Assembly: GCF_000004075.3 (NCBI RefSeq)
Contig: NW_022279560.1
Span: forward strand, 124,001-188,000
Length of the DNA stretch: 64,000 nt
Direction: 5' to 3'
Origin: Cucumis sativus
Taxonomy: Eukaryota; Streptophyta; Magnoliopsida; Cucurbitales; Cucurbitaceae
The position numbers and the translations under genes were made by a program. Shown here piece by piece: positions 47,156-58,204 of this stretch (its first letter is position 1; each line of letters starts with the position of its first letter). The notes beneath the pieces are model-generated. The model saw nothing but the letters and a program-made list of their open reading frames with translations, did no database searches and was not told where the DNA came from.

Positions 47156-48535
47156 GAGACCCATTTCTAATTTGAGTAATGAAGTAAATTTGGCTAGGTA
47201 TTAAGAATTTGGCGTTTGAATAAATCCACGAAAAGGATTAAGCGATAAAAAAATTTATGGTTAAGTATACGTTATTGCGATTCAGTGGGTAGTTTGCGAA
47301 GGAAGTTGTGCGACCCATTTCTAATTCGAGTAAGGAAGTAAAATTCGGCTAAGAATTAAGAAGTTGGTGTTCAAATAAATCCATGGAAAGATTAAGTGAT
47401 AAGATCTTTTACGGTTAAGTATACTTTTTTGCGATAAGTGTGTAGTTCGCGAAAGAAGTTGTGCGATAAGAAGCGAAAAAGTCTTTGCGTAAGTTAAGAA
47501 ATGAAAGTTTTGAGTGTTAGACTAGGAGTTTTGGGTGGTCTTCGCGAGAAGAATCAAGCATTTCGTGGAGAAGAAGTCTACGAGGAAGCCTTGGAGTTTA
47601 AGTTCGTGATAAGAGTTTTATGCGAGTAAAAGTTGGTTAGTTCATGTGGAACGTTTCTTATAATAAAAATATAATCAAGCGATAAGGTTATTCACGAGAA
47701 ATGTTAAGTGGTTGAATTTATTCACGGTTTGGGTTAGGTGGGGAGCAAGGTTTGTAAAGAAAATGTCAAATCTGATTTGACATGGGTTAACATGTAAGAT
47801 TAAGGATTTGAGCATGACTAGGTTAAATATTAAGGATTTGCATGACTAAGTTAGTATAAGGGATCTATAAAATAGGAGAATTTAGGTAACTAAGGAGGGG
47901 ATGATGAGAGTTTTGTTGAAATGCTAAAGTGTTGTTGGTTTAGCCACACGAAAAGATGGTTGTGAGAAGGACTTCTTTAGTAAAGTTTGGTGAGTGCTTT
48001 TCAGTCAAAAGAATTTATGTTAAGAAACTTTATTACGATTTCTCTTTACTGATTCGAAAGAAGAATTCAGATGAGAATGTTTCAGAAAGATTTCTATGAA
48101 AAGTTATGTTTTCAAGCATTATTTATAATGTTAAAGCTTGATTTGATGACTATGATTTCAATATTATGTTTCTTTGAGATGATGCTAACTTTTGTGTGCA
48201 CATAAAGAGTGAAGGCCACTATGGAGTGTACGAACTACATGGTAATAAGAAGCTGACTTATGCATTGAAATGAGCGTATAAAGCTTAGCGGTATGAGCAA
48301 CAAAGACGAATTTGTATGTTCTCAGATGCTGTTGATACAGTAGTCTAAACGCGAGGTAATGAGACCAAGCGTAGAGAACGATTCGGGATCCTTGACAAAA
48401 TGAAATGATTTTTTAAGCATAGAAAGGTTTATTTGAAATGAAATAATTTTTTGGTATATTTAAATGATTTGATATTATTTTTACAAAATGATTATGAAAA
48501 GGTATTGTGAAAGGTTTTCATAAAACCTTAAAGGA
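47153..48535 (+). mobile_element. LTR-like segment of a TGTGAGACCC family
   Basis: It starts TGTGAGACCCATTTC where it cuts the gag remnant, repeats its first 154 bp in tandem (second start at 47307, TGTGCGACCCATTTC), and has a TATA box TATAAAATA at 47866-47874 followed by an AGGAGAATTTAGG leader. It ends in sequence shared with 45790-46000. No end boundary, PBS or coding sequence was found. It is probably a solo or truncated LTR. Confidence 0.55.
47866..47874 (+). promoter_or_regulatory. TATA box of the LTR-like segment
   Basis: TATAAAATA in a GC-neutral context, about 710 bp after the LTR start. The position is usual for a retrotransposon U3/R promoter. Confidence 0.45.
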
Positions 48536-49049
48536 TTTAAAAAAAAAGTGGACCATTCAACTTAATTCCCATCCACTATCCTCTTGTCCAACATGAAACT
48601 TTATCTTAGTAAAACTTCTTGATCCACTATTTTACAAAAATATTCAAAACAATACCATACTACACCAAATGTGATATTTTGGTAACACTTAAAATGGTCA
48701 GAAATACCATTTTCCTGACTTTTTTTCATCGACCATTAAAGAAAAAGTATAGATGATGTTTCACAAAAACTTCCAAACCATTGTGTTAGTTATCGTTTTG
48801 GATGAGGGTTGGGGTAGAGCATCAATACTCAAAGGTTGTTAAGAATTAAGAACTAAGACTTGAAAACGAAACCGCCTGCCTGGTTGACAACAACACCATC
48901 CCACTAGAGTGCACAATGATGATTTATTGCATTAAGAAGAAGATGGCGCAGTTAACCTTAGCGCCGTAATCAGAACCTCAATCCTCCCTTTGATGAAACC
49001 TAAAGGTGTCATGCCTTTCCCCTCTACCACATTGAAGCTCTTTGTCTAA
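48536..49049. other. Unassigned sequence
   Basis: No coding region or recognisable element. Confidence 0.4.
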
Positions 49050-50000
49050 CACTACAAGAAATGAGGGCTCTCTCGATGCATAAAATCATTGGGAGATATA
49101 TAAAAAGCGTCAGAAAAGGCTTTTCTGACGCACTAATATACGTCGGAACACAAGTCAGGAAAAATGTATCGGGAGTTCCTCTCCCGATGCACAATGTTGT
49201 GCGTCGAGAGTTTCTAGACATCTTCCGACGTTGTATGAACGTCGAAGATGTTGTCAATATAGCATCGAGAGATGTCTAGGAACCATGCGTCGGGAGATCC
49301 TCTATTTTTTTAAAAAAAAATAACTTCAATTAATTCCTAAATTCAAATTGAAAATTTTAAATTCAAACTCAACTTCAACACTTCAACCTCAACTTTAACA
49401 CTTCAACCTCAACTTTAACACTTCAATCTCAACTTCAACACTTCAAATTCAAATTTCTAAAACCTACAACTAATTTAAAATTCTAACAACACTTGAAATT
49501 AAATTTCAATACTAAAACTTACAACTAATTCAAAATCTAAATACTAAAACTAATTTGAAATCTAAAATCTAACACCTAAAACAAATTTGAAATCTAAATA
49601 CTAAAACTAATTAACTAAAACAAAACAATATCTAAACTAAACCACTTACCGATGGCGACGACGACAGGACGACAACAGGGACGGCAATGGAGATGACAAT
49701 GCCCTCTTCTTCTCAATCTTCCTCTCGGTCTCCCTCTCTCTCTCTCATTTTCTTTCTCTTTATGTTTTTTTTATGTAAAGAATGGAGTTAAAAAAGACAG
49801 AGAACTCCTGACGCACAACGAAAACGTCGGAATAGCACCCTATTCTTGACCTGATTTGTTAAACGTCAGAAATCCCTAAACATATTCCCACGCGATTAAT
49901 GATACGTCGGGAATCCCTAAATCTATTCTCAACGTTGCTGCCACCACGTCAGAGGAAGGCGTAACATACAATTAATGATCTGCCCTTCCTCCGACGGTTC
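49050..50000 (+). mobile_element. CACTA-type non-autonomous element (right end not seen)
   Basis: It starts CACTACAAGAAATGAGGGC at 49050, a typical CACTA terminus. Subterminal repeats around CGTCGG(G/A) and CGTCAG fill 49107-49300. They recur in opposite orientation at 49805-49965 (CTGACGC, CGTCGGAATA, CGTCAGAAATCCC, CGTCGGGAATCCC). Between them is AT-rich filler with an 18-20-bp repeat (CTCAACTTTAACACTTCAAC) at 49365-49440 and a short GC patch. No transposase. The mirrored subterminal blocks suggest the full element ends near 50000, but no TAGTG terminus is visible. Confidence 0.65.
49107..49131. repeat. Near-perfect 25-bp palindrome in the CACTA subterminus
   Basis: Two 12-bp arms (GCGTCAGAAAAG and its complement) around a single G. 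Subterminal transposase-binding repeats in CACTA elements often have this form. Confidence 0.85.
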
Positions 50001-50375
50001 CTAAGCTTTTAGCTTTTCTCCAATCACCCCTTATGCATGTTCTCAGGCGAATCTCAACCAAACCATAACACTCCATCAAAATAAAGAAGAACAGAGACAC
50101 CTCAAAACCTTTAATAAAGCTAAGGGAGAAGAATGGAATGGCAGAGAAGAAGAAGACACCTCAAAACCTTTAATATTATCCTCTCACCACCAAATACCTC
50201 ATCATTATAACAACATCCTTCACCTCACGACCTGACCGAACAAGCCCTTACCCGATAAAAAGGGCATTGTTAGCGAAGACGAATTCCTTAGGGTTGAGGA
50301 GGAAGAACTGCATCACATTCCTCTCCCTCCGCACACTACTATACGTAATTCCAAGGAGGAAGACTTACATCTCGC
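50001..50375. other. Unassigned sequence
   Basis: CA-rich on the plus strand, no supported gene. Confidence 0.35.
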
Positions 50376-51599
50376 GTGTAAACCCCGATACCCAATAATC
50401 CTTAATTCATCTAAATAACTCAATAGGACATTAGGGGTTGATGTTAGGAGAAAGATGGTTTAAGATTGGATAGTTTAGTTGAAGTGTTATGGAAGATGTG
50501 TTAATATTTTTAAGATGACAAAAGAAAAGTGTCATCGTAACAAAGAAAGGCCTAAAGGGTGTTCGAAAATTGGCTAAGTGTTAGCTAGGGCATGTTGCAT
50601 ACTCTAGGCGGCCAAAAGTGTCAAGCGAACCTCTAAAGAGACATGTTGGGTGGCCAAAGGTTGAGATGTGGTATGGCCGAAAGGTGTCAAGACAACCTCT
50701 ATAAGACAAGGCTATATGACCAAGGGTATGCGCTAGGCAAGGAAGCTAAGCATCTAGGAAATGTCAAGAAACTCTAAAGAAGTTAGAACGTGGATAAGGA
50801 ATGTCATGCAACAAAGAGGTGGGCTATGTGGACATAGGCCATGCGGCCAATGGGCAATTCAACCAAATGCTAGTCAAGATGGCATGGTTTGTTGAAGGCA
50901 TTGAGGGATGTTTGGGAGATTAGGGAGAAAAAAAAGTCTTAGGCATTCTTGGCAGTAAGAATTTACTAAAGAACCCTTATAGAAAAAGGGATATGCGTCC
51001 AAGGATGACTTAAGCAATATGAGGTAAGATGTGCGGTAGAGTACAAGTGGACAACATACAAGATACCTAAGTTTTGCCAAATAAGTGTCTTGCATGAGGT
51101 GGAAAGTGGCAAGTATAGGCGTAAGAGGTGATAATAAAAGTGTCAACCAAAGAGCATGCAAGGATCACTATATGTACAACTTTGGACGAATTATGTTAAC
51201 AATCAACTTGTGTTAATTGGGTAACTCTACTTCGAAAATCTCCTAAATTGAGTGTAGTATCAGGAGAAAGGCTACCAGGAAGAAAGGCATTGAAGTGAAG
51301 AAAGACTCAAAGGTCATTTTCAGAAAAAAAAAAAAAAAAAAAAAACCTAAACAATGTTAGAGTATTTTGGAGCTACATAACTCAATACTTGGAATTTGTT
51401 AGTGACACTTTGTGGTAAGCTAGTGAAGACATTCTAAGTAAGTTTGTAGAAGGAATCTTATTGATTTAAGCTTCAAAGTCGAGTTAAGTTTCTGGTAGAA
51501 AAATCATATTTCTAGGCAAGGCCAAGGGTGGGTTGATTGCCAGGATGACAAGGTGAGATGAGCGTGTGTTTTGAGCGAAAGAGGTTATTTAGGCTTCGG
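50376..51599 (+). mobile_element. Possible LTR of another family
   Basis: TGTAAACCCCGATACCC at about 50380 looks like an LTR start. The following ~1.2 kb are non-coding, purine-rich and contain repeated GGCCAA(A/G)(G/A)GT-type motifs and a 21-22-base A run at 51326-51347. The 3' boundary is not clear and no TSD can be assigned. Confidence 0.35.
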
Positions 51600-51895
51600 A
51601 CATGCAGGAAGCATGTCCTAGCATGATCAAGCAGCCTGAGCCACGCGTCATTACACACTCTATTATGAAAGTTGAGTATATTGATACTTGTGAAGCAGCA
51701 AAAGAAGCAGTTTTGCTGAGGAAGTTCTTGCATAATTTGGAAGTTGTTCCAAACATGAACATACCCCATCACTCTATATTGTGATAATAGTGGGGCATAT
51801 TACTAATCCATTTACAAAGACTCTCATGGCTAAAGTGTTCAAGGGTCTTCTAGAAAGTCTAGATCTGCGAGTTATGTACATTAGGTAATCTAGGA
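51600..51895 (+). pseudogene. Ty1/copia RNase H C-terminal remnant
   Basis: The frame reads KQPEPRVITHSIMKVEYIDT then CEAAKEAVLLRKFLHNLEVV, the copia RNase H region with the conserved glutamate in the (A/V)EY motif. It stops at 51781-51783 just where related proteins continue into the YCDNS motif. Fragments reading TNPFTKTLMAKVFKG-like follow in another frame to about 51895, so the C-terminus is frameshifted and partly deleted. Sequence before 51600 is not copia, so only the 3' end of the element is left. Its LTR follows at 52042. Confidence 0.85.
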
Positions 51896-52030
51896 AAAGT
51901 GGCAGATGTGTAATGGGTATGAGGACTCCCTAGTTTATTGTATTTGTATATACACATTCTATGTAATACACTTTCAATGTTAGAGGATTACTTTATTATG
52001 AACATCCCAAAGAGACTAGAGTATTAGTCC

Positions 52031-52039
52031 AAGTGGGAG
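52031..52039 (+). other. Polypurine tract of the copia element
   Basis: AAGTGGGAG directly before the LTR start (TGTTGGAATG at 52042). This is the usual copia plus-strand priming site. Confidence 0.7.
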
Positions 52040-52458
52040 TTTGTTGGAATGTATGTCCTAAAACTCGTAGATTGTAAATATAATCCATTGACCATTGTTA
52101 ATAAAGTGTTATTATTGTAATAATTGTTATTGATTATATTATTAGTTTTGTCTTAATAACTCAAATCCAGTAAACTAACATCCTAAACTGTTTAATAAGT
52201 ATTGAATATTATGTAGAGACATACAAGGATCAATGTTCGAGATCAGCTTAAAGGGTCTATAGTATAGGGATAAGACTGGGTACCTTTATCCTGGTAACAT
52301 TATGAATACGACTCACCTTGTATTTGATACAAATACAATGATCCAATGTGTTCATGTAGTTGACATGCGAGTGAAGGTATCCTATGCAATGAGATTGCAA
52401 TAGACCAGACCGTGAAATAGTAACCACTTGGTGTTACTACATTAACTAGTTAGGGTTT

Positions 52459-54566
52459 TGTAACGACCCAACTTTTCTATGTAAGTCGAGATCGTTAATT
52501 TTTAACAAATAAAAGACTTTGATTGATATAAAACAAAACGTAAGCAATTTAAAAAAAACATCTTCAAGTCAGGCCTGATTTTTAAACATTCAAGAAAACA
52601 TAAAATAATACTATTTACAACAAACGTTTGTAAACTAAATTTCAATCCATTTTAAACCTCACAAGAACCCATAAGCGGAAGCAAAAACACGTTTCCTATG
52701 GCATCACGTTTCCTTCCTGTCCCTCGCCTGTTTGCCGCCTTTATTACCTTTGCCTGAAAATTAAACATAAGAAGGGTGAGTATTTTAAATACTCAGTAAG
52801 AGACCCTCTACTGGTCTCGTCAGGGGAAAATAAATTGTTAAAGTTCTATTGGGACACCCTGTACAGTCGCAGTCTTGTGATCCCGTAGGATACACATCTC
52901 AGTCTAACGCCCCGAGGGACGTACATATCAGTCTAACGCCCCAAGGGACTTACATATCAGTCTAGTGTTTTGCAGAAACATATATCAGTCAAATGCTCCC
53001 GAAGGTGCACAATAAATTGGTGATCCCGTGGGACACCTACAAGGTAAACATCCCAATACAATCTAACAATTTATCCCCTCATTCCATTCAACCCATCTTT
53101 CAGTTACTTCAAGTCACAAAGTTCTTTCTTTCAACATCCTAACAGTCAACTTATTTTACTACAGTCATATGTCTGTCAATAATATTCTAATACATCAATC
53201 AATCCACTATACAGTCAATGCACCCCTCAGTTCACCAGCACACAGTCATACTTTAGCGTAATCATACACCCAATCTAAACGAGAATCTCATACAAACACA
53301 ATCTACAATCACCATCCTGTCCACATACACACATTTATATATAGATTCCATGACAATCACGACATACATTCGACGTCAAGTCTACTTCAATTCATATACA
53401 TTCATATATATTTTCAGTCAACCCCAGTATACATTCAACACACATACAGTTCACATTCACAGTTCACAATCACAATTGAGTCCAGTAGAAAATCCCTTAC
53501 CTCGAGTTTACGTAAAGTTCTTCAATCGTACTAAATCCAATAAATTAAATTCCAAGTAGAATGAAGCAACAATTCCAATGAAGTTCACTTCGAAACTTAA
53601 ATATCCAAGCACAGCTCTCCAATATCACCTTAAAATCAAGCAATACCCAAATCAATTAATCAATTTCAAAACTTACGCTAGCCAAGAACAATACTACTAA
53701 ATCCACAATTCCTCCTTACCAATGAAATCACAACATAGCTTTGACGATTGACAACAGAACAGAATCAGCGACAATCGAATGAAACTGATGCGTGCAAAAC
53801 AGATATGCACTACAATAAAGATGGATGTCTGACCCGCGACTGGAAAACGAGGAGTTGCGCAATAGATGAGGACTTCACGATGCACAACTGTTGGATGCTA
53901 CACGGCTCGTATCTGAACGATAAGCGTCGGCAAAACAATTGGGACGGGGCTACCGGTGGGGACCCGACGTTGCAGATCTGGACAATGGCGCGGAGAGACA
54001 CGGCGGTTACAGGTTCACGCGGTGTCCTTGGCTTCGACGGAGACAGAGGCGATTAGGAAACGGAAGGGAAAGGATCTGCGGCTGGGCACGAACGGAAGGA
54101 GAAGAAGAACGGAGATGGAGAACGAAATGGAGGTCGCGGCGCTCGGCTTCAGTAGGGGAGACGCGGCGGCCGACGGCTGCTGCGAACGAAAGAGAAGAAG
54201 ACGGTGGGGTCGTCGCGGCGCACGGGAGGAAGGAGAAGAGGACGGTTGGGGCGGTTGCTGCGCGAACGGAGAGAAGGAGAAGGAGGGTCGCGGCGGTTGC
54301 TGGCTGCGAACGGAAGGAGAACGGAAGGGATGGGCGTACGGGAGGAAGAAGAAAGTAAATTTTTTTTTCATTTTCTTTTCTTTTATTTAATAAAATGTAA
54401 AATATATATAATAATAAAAATATAATTAAATACATATATATATTTGATTATATTAATACATTTTCAAATCTTCTTTCTCCCCTTCAACATATTTTTAAAA
54501 AAAAAATCTTGAACAAATCGAAATAATTCTCTCAAAATAATTTTCCTTCAAGTTTGGGGCGTTACA
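52459..54566 (-). repeat. 3' LTR of the gypsy element (2108 bp)
   Basis: It contains the hairpin block at 52866-53045 with two CGCCCC(G/A)AGGGAC units (the other LTR has one), a purine-rich repeat block at 54085-54350, and the terminal TGTAACGACCCAAC/GGGGCGTTACA. Open frames over it are repeated at the same places in the other LTR and are not genes. Confidence 0.95.
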
Positions 54567-54579
54567 TTCTTCCCTCCTT
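54567..54579 (-). other. Polypurine tract of the gypsy element
   Basis: TTCTTCCCTCCTT on the plus strand is a purine run on the element strand, directly next to the 3' LTR. It is the expected plus-strand primer. Confidence 0.8.
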
Positions 54580-54603
54580 AAGAAACTTTCGTCCTCGAAA
54601 GTT

Positions 54604-55449
54604 CTAATCCTGAAATAACTCTGGATAACGAGTCCTCATCTCTTCCTCTCGCTCCCATGTCGCCTCTTCAATTCGATGGTTCCGCCACAAAACCTTTACT
54701 AATGGAATGCTTCTATTACGAAGCGTCTTTACCTCTCTAGCCAGAATCTCCACAGGTTGTTCTACATAGCTCAAACGCTCATCAATCTCCAAGGGTTCAT
54801 AGTCTACTACATGAGATGTATCGGCCATATACTTCCTCAACATCGAAACATGGAAAACATTATGGACGGCAAAGAGTGATGGTGGTAACGCCAAGCGATC
54901 CGCCACAACGCCAACCCTCTCTAAGACCTCAAATGGTCCAACAAAACGAGGACTTAACTTCCCTTTCTTCTCAAAATGCATAACACCCTTCACAGGTGCT
55001 ACCTTCAAGAATACCTTTTCTCCCACATCGAACTTAAGGTCTTTTCGCCGTACATCTGCATAACTCTTCTGTCTACTCTGCGCTGTTTGCATACGCGTTC
55101 TAATCTTTTGAATAGCCTCATTAGTAGACCGAACTAATTCAGGTCCCATCAACCTATGTTCACCAACCTCACCCCAACAAACAGGGGTTCTACAACATTT
55201 GCCATACAAAGCCTCAAATGGTGTCATACCGATGGTAGCCTGGAAACTGTTGTTATAAGAAAACTCCATCAAATGTAGATGAGAGTCCCAACTACCTGGA
55301 AACTCTATAACACAAGCTCGTAGCATATCCTCTAAAACTTGGTTCAAACGTTCAGTTTGACCATCAGTCTGTGGATGAAAGGTTGTACTAAAATCCAATC
55401 TCGTCCCATAGCAGTCTGAAGTCCCTTCCAAAACTTGGAAGTAAACCAT
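54604..55449 (-). pseudogene. Gypsy integrase C-terminal half with chromodomain-like tail
   Basis: This is the longest open frame of the element (281 codons). It carries the end of the integrase core ([20 protein letters not shown], with the catalytic glutamate in TER), YNNSFQATIGMTPFEALYGK, the C-terminal GPF/Y-type region (LSPRFVGPFEVLERVGVVAD) and a tail reading LVKVLWRNHRIEEATWEREE. That tail is like the chromodomain end of chromoviral integrases, thought to target heterochromatin. The first ~15-20 codons are out of the true frame. A one-base deletion near 55410 separates this frame from the upstream core, where [12 protein letters not shown] with the second catalytic aspartate is read in the other frame. 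The integrase is therefore broken and this is not a whole protein. The ATG at 55449 is not a natural start. Confidence 0.9.
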
Positions 55450-57700
55450 GCATCCCTATCAGAAACAATCGATACAGGCACTCCATGCAGTCTCACAATC
55501 TAAGTTAAATACAACTCTGCCCACTTACTAGCAGTATAAGTGGATTTCCCTGGTACAAAATGTGCCGATTTCGTAAGCCTATCGACAATAACCCAAATCA
55601 CTGTGTAACCCTTCAGGGTTTTAGGCAATTATATAATAAAATCCATAGATACATTCTCCCACTTCCACTCTAATATAATCAAAGGTTGCAACAAACCTGT
55701 TGTTTTCTATCTTGGTGCTTTAACCTACTAGCACACCAAGCACTTACTAACAAGATTTTCCATTTCTCTCTTCATATTACGCTAGTAACAAACTCTTTTC
55801 AAATCCGGATACATTTTTGTGCTACTTGGATGCATGAGAAATGGGAAACTATGAGTCTCAACCAATAACCTTGTCTTAATTGCATTTTCTGTTGGCACAC
55901 ACAATTATCTCTCAAACATAAGTTCATCATCAAAGGATATGGAAAACTCCTTAACTTGCCCTACTTCTACTAGGTTATGCTTCTCAATCAAATAAGGATC
56001 AATGAATTGAACCACAAGAATTCTTTGTCTCAAGGTCGGATGTACTGACAACTGAGCTAACTTTGAGGTGACTTCCCCCACTGAAACTACAATCTCAGCT
56101 CTCTCGTGGTTTTTGTCTAATGAAACCTGTCTGGTAATAAGTGCTGTCAAAATGTGATACTTTTCTATGAAGAGCACCAACTTCCACATTCGCCTTACTT
56201 AGATGGTACAAAATCTCACAATCATAGTCATTTACTAATTCAAACCATCTTTGCTATCTCATACTCAACTTCTTTGAGTGAAGAAGTATTTTATACTCTT
56301 TTGGTTAGAAAATATCTATATCTTTTCATCATACATATAGTGCCTTCAAATCATTAATGTAAAAACCACAACTGTCAATTCCATATCATAAGTTGGACAA
56401 TTTTCCTCATGACTATTCAACTGACGAGGAGTACAAGCAACTACTTTAACTTATTGAATAAGAATACCTTTTAAACTTTCCTAAAAGCATCACTATAAAT
56501 TACGGAACATTCTGAACCATCATGTACGGTAAGCACGGGAGTTGTACAAGCTTCTGCTTAAGATCCTGAACACTATCCTCATAGGCTTTGTCCAAACAAA
56601 CGGAGTCCCTTTTCTTAGTTAACTGAGTCAAAGGAGTAGCTATACGAGAAAATTCTTATACAAACCGTTAGTAATAACCTGCTGAACCCAAAAAGACTAC
56701 GAACCTCACTAACTATGAAAGGTTGAGGCCAACTGGTAACGACTTCAATCTTTTATGAGATCCACATAAATGTCATCTCTAGATACCACATGGCTTGGAA
56801 AGATACTTGGCCTCATCCAAAACTCACATTTTGAAAACTTTGCATACAATTTGTTGACTCGAAGAGCCTCTAAAACCATGTTAAATGCTCCTCATGCGCT
56901 GTCTTTATTTTGGAATAAATTAAGATATCGTCAATAGATACAATCACGAAAGTGTCTAAGAGATCGTTAAACACTTTGTTCATCAAGTCGTAAACATTGT
57001 TTGAGCATTTGCCAACTCAAAAGACATCATAATGAACTCATGATGTCCATATCACGAACGAAAATCTGCCATAGGAATGTCACTGTTCTCTAATCCTCAA
57101 CAAGTCATAACCTGAATGTAATTCAATCTTAAAGAACACGGACTTATTGCAGTTGATCAAACAAATCCTCATTCATTGGTAAAAGATATTTATTCTTAAC
57201 CGACACCTTATTCAACTTTCTACAATCAAAACATAAGTGCATCGACCCATCTTTCTTCTTAATAAACAAAAATTGGTGCACCCCAAGATATCATACTTCG
57301 TCGAATGTAGTCCTTGTCAAACATTTCTTTCAATTGCACCTTCAAATCTTTCAACTCTGTTAGGGCCATTTTGTATGAAGCTTTAGATATAAGAACGAGT
57401 CTAACTCTATCTCAATAACAAGACCAATTTCTGTTTAGCGCGGTAATCTTAGAAACTCTTCTAGAAAAATATCATAATACTTTTTCACCACTGATTCAAA
57501 TAACAAAGAAACATCGACTTCTCTGGTGTCTACCACACTAGTCAAATACAACAGGTACCCTGGTCAAGCAACTTACTAACCTTCATAGCTGGGATAACTT
57601 TTAGCGAAACGATAGTTCCAACCTCTTTGTACTTGAAACTAGCCTCTGGAGAAGGATTAGAAACTACATTTTCACTGAACATTTTATGTTTACATGGTTA
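55450..57700 (-). pseudogene. Degraded gypsy reverse transcriptase, RNase H and integrase core
   Basis: Reading the minus strand from 57700: a protease-RT linker (SPEASFKYKEVGTIVSLKVI), then an RT start around 57270 (GAPI, then KKKDGS after a frameshift). The RT catalytic region at about 56930-57010 reads [20 protein letters not shown] followed by DILIYS, with the DD pair present. The RNase H-integrase connection lies at 55905-56189 (HERAEIVVSVGEVTSKLAQL). Last comes the integrase zinc and core region at 55450-55850 (ENVSMDFI, then VIVDRLTKSAHFVPGKSTYT). Many stops and frameshifts lie between them. Domain order protease-RT-RNase H-integrase is that of Ty3/gypsy. Gag is absent. Confidence 0.88.
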
Positions 57701-58190
57701 AACTACATTCCAATTTTCAAACTCCAAACTAGTAACTTTTCATTCACGAGAAACTCAAAATTGTTTCTTAAAGTCACATCAAGACAACCATGCTCATCTT
57801 CCTTGTTTCTTTTCCAATACCTCCATTCTAAAACCATTTAATGTGTTTTATATAAACTTGACCGTGTATTTAGTCCTCGTTAAAACCACCTACATAACTT
57901 ATTTTTCTTAGATTTCCAATCACAAAACAGACAATTTCGCTAACAACGTCTTACTTTTCTACTACTCGACCACTCCTTTGAACACCTCTACATGGCAACA
58001 TTTTTCCTAAATTTCACCATTAAATCATAACATTCATGTAATTCTAGTTTAACTTAGGCAAGGTCATATACATAAACCATACATATAAGCATAAAGCATA
58101 CCTGACGAGAGACGAAGGGTCGCGTTAGCCATAGGGACACAAAAAACATAGACTTACATCGTAAGTCAGTCTACAGAACCTAAAACTTAG
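57701..58190 (-). other. Leader region of the gypsy element
   Basis: Non-coding sequence between the primer site and the pol remnant. The part 57731-58204 is shared, with small differences, by the nested element at 34776-35262. That confirms the two belong to one family. Confidence 0.85.
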
Positions 58191-58202
58191 GCTCTGATAC
58201 CA
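58191..58202 (-). other. tRNA-iMet primer binding site of the gypsy element
   Basis: GCTCTGATACCA on the plus strand, exact complement-type match to initiator tRNA-Met, two bases from the LTR end at 58205. Confidence 0.9.
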
Positions 58203-58204
58203 AC

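Noticed and set aside
53350..54435. Repeated frames of 69, 102 and 139 codons
   Set aside because: They recur at equivalent positions in the second LTR (59067-60162). They are LTR sequence without homology to known proteins.
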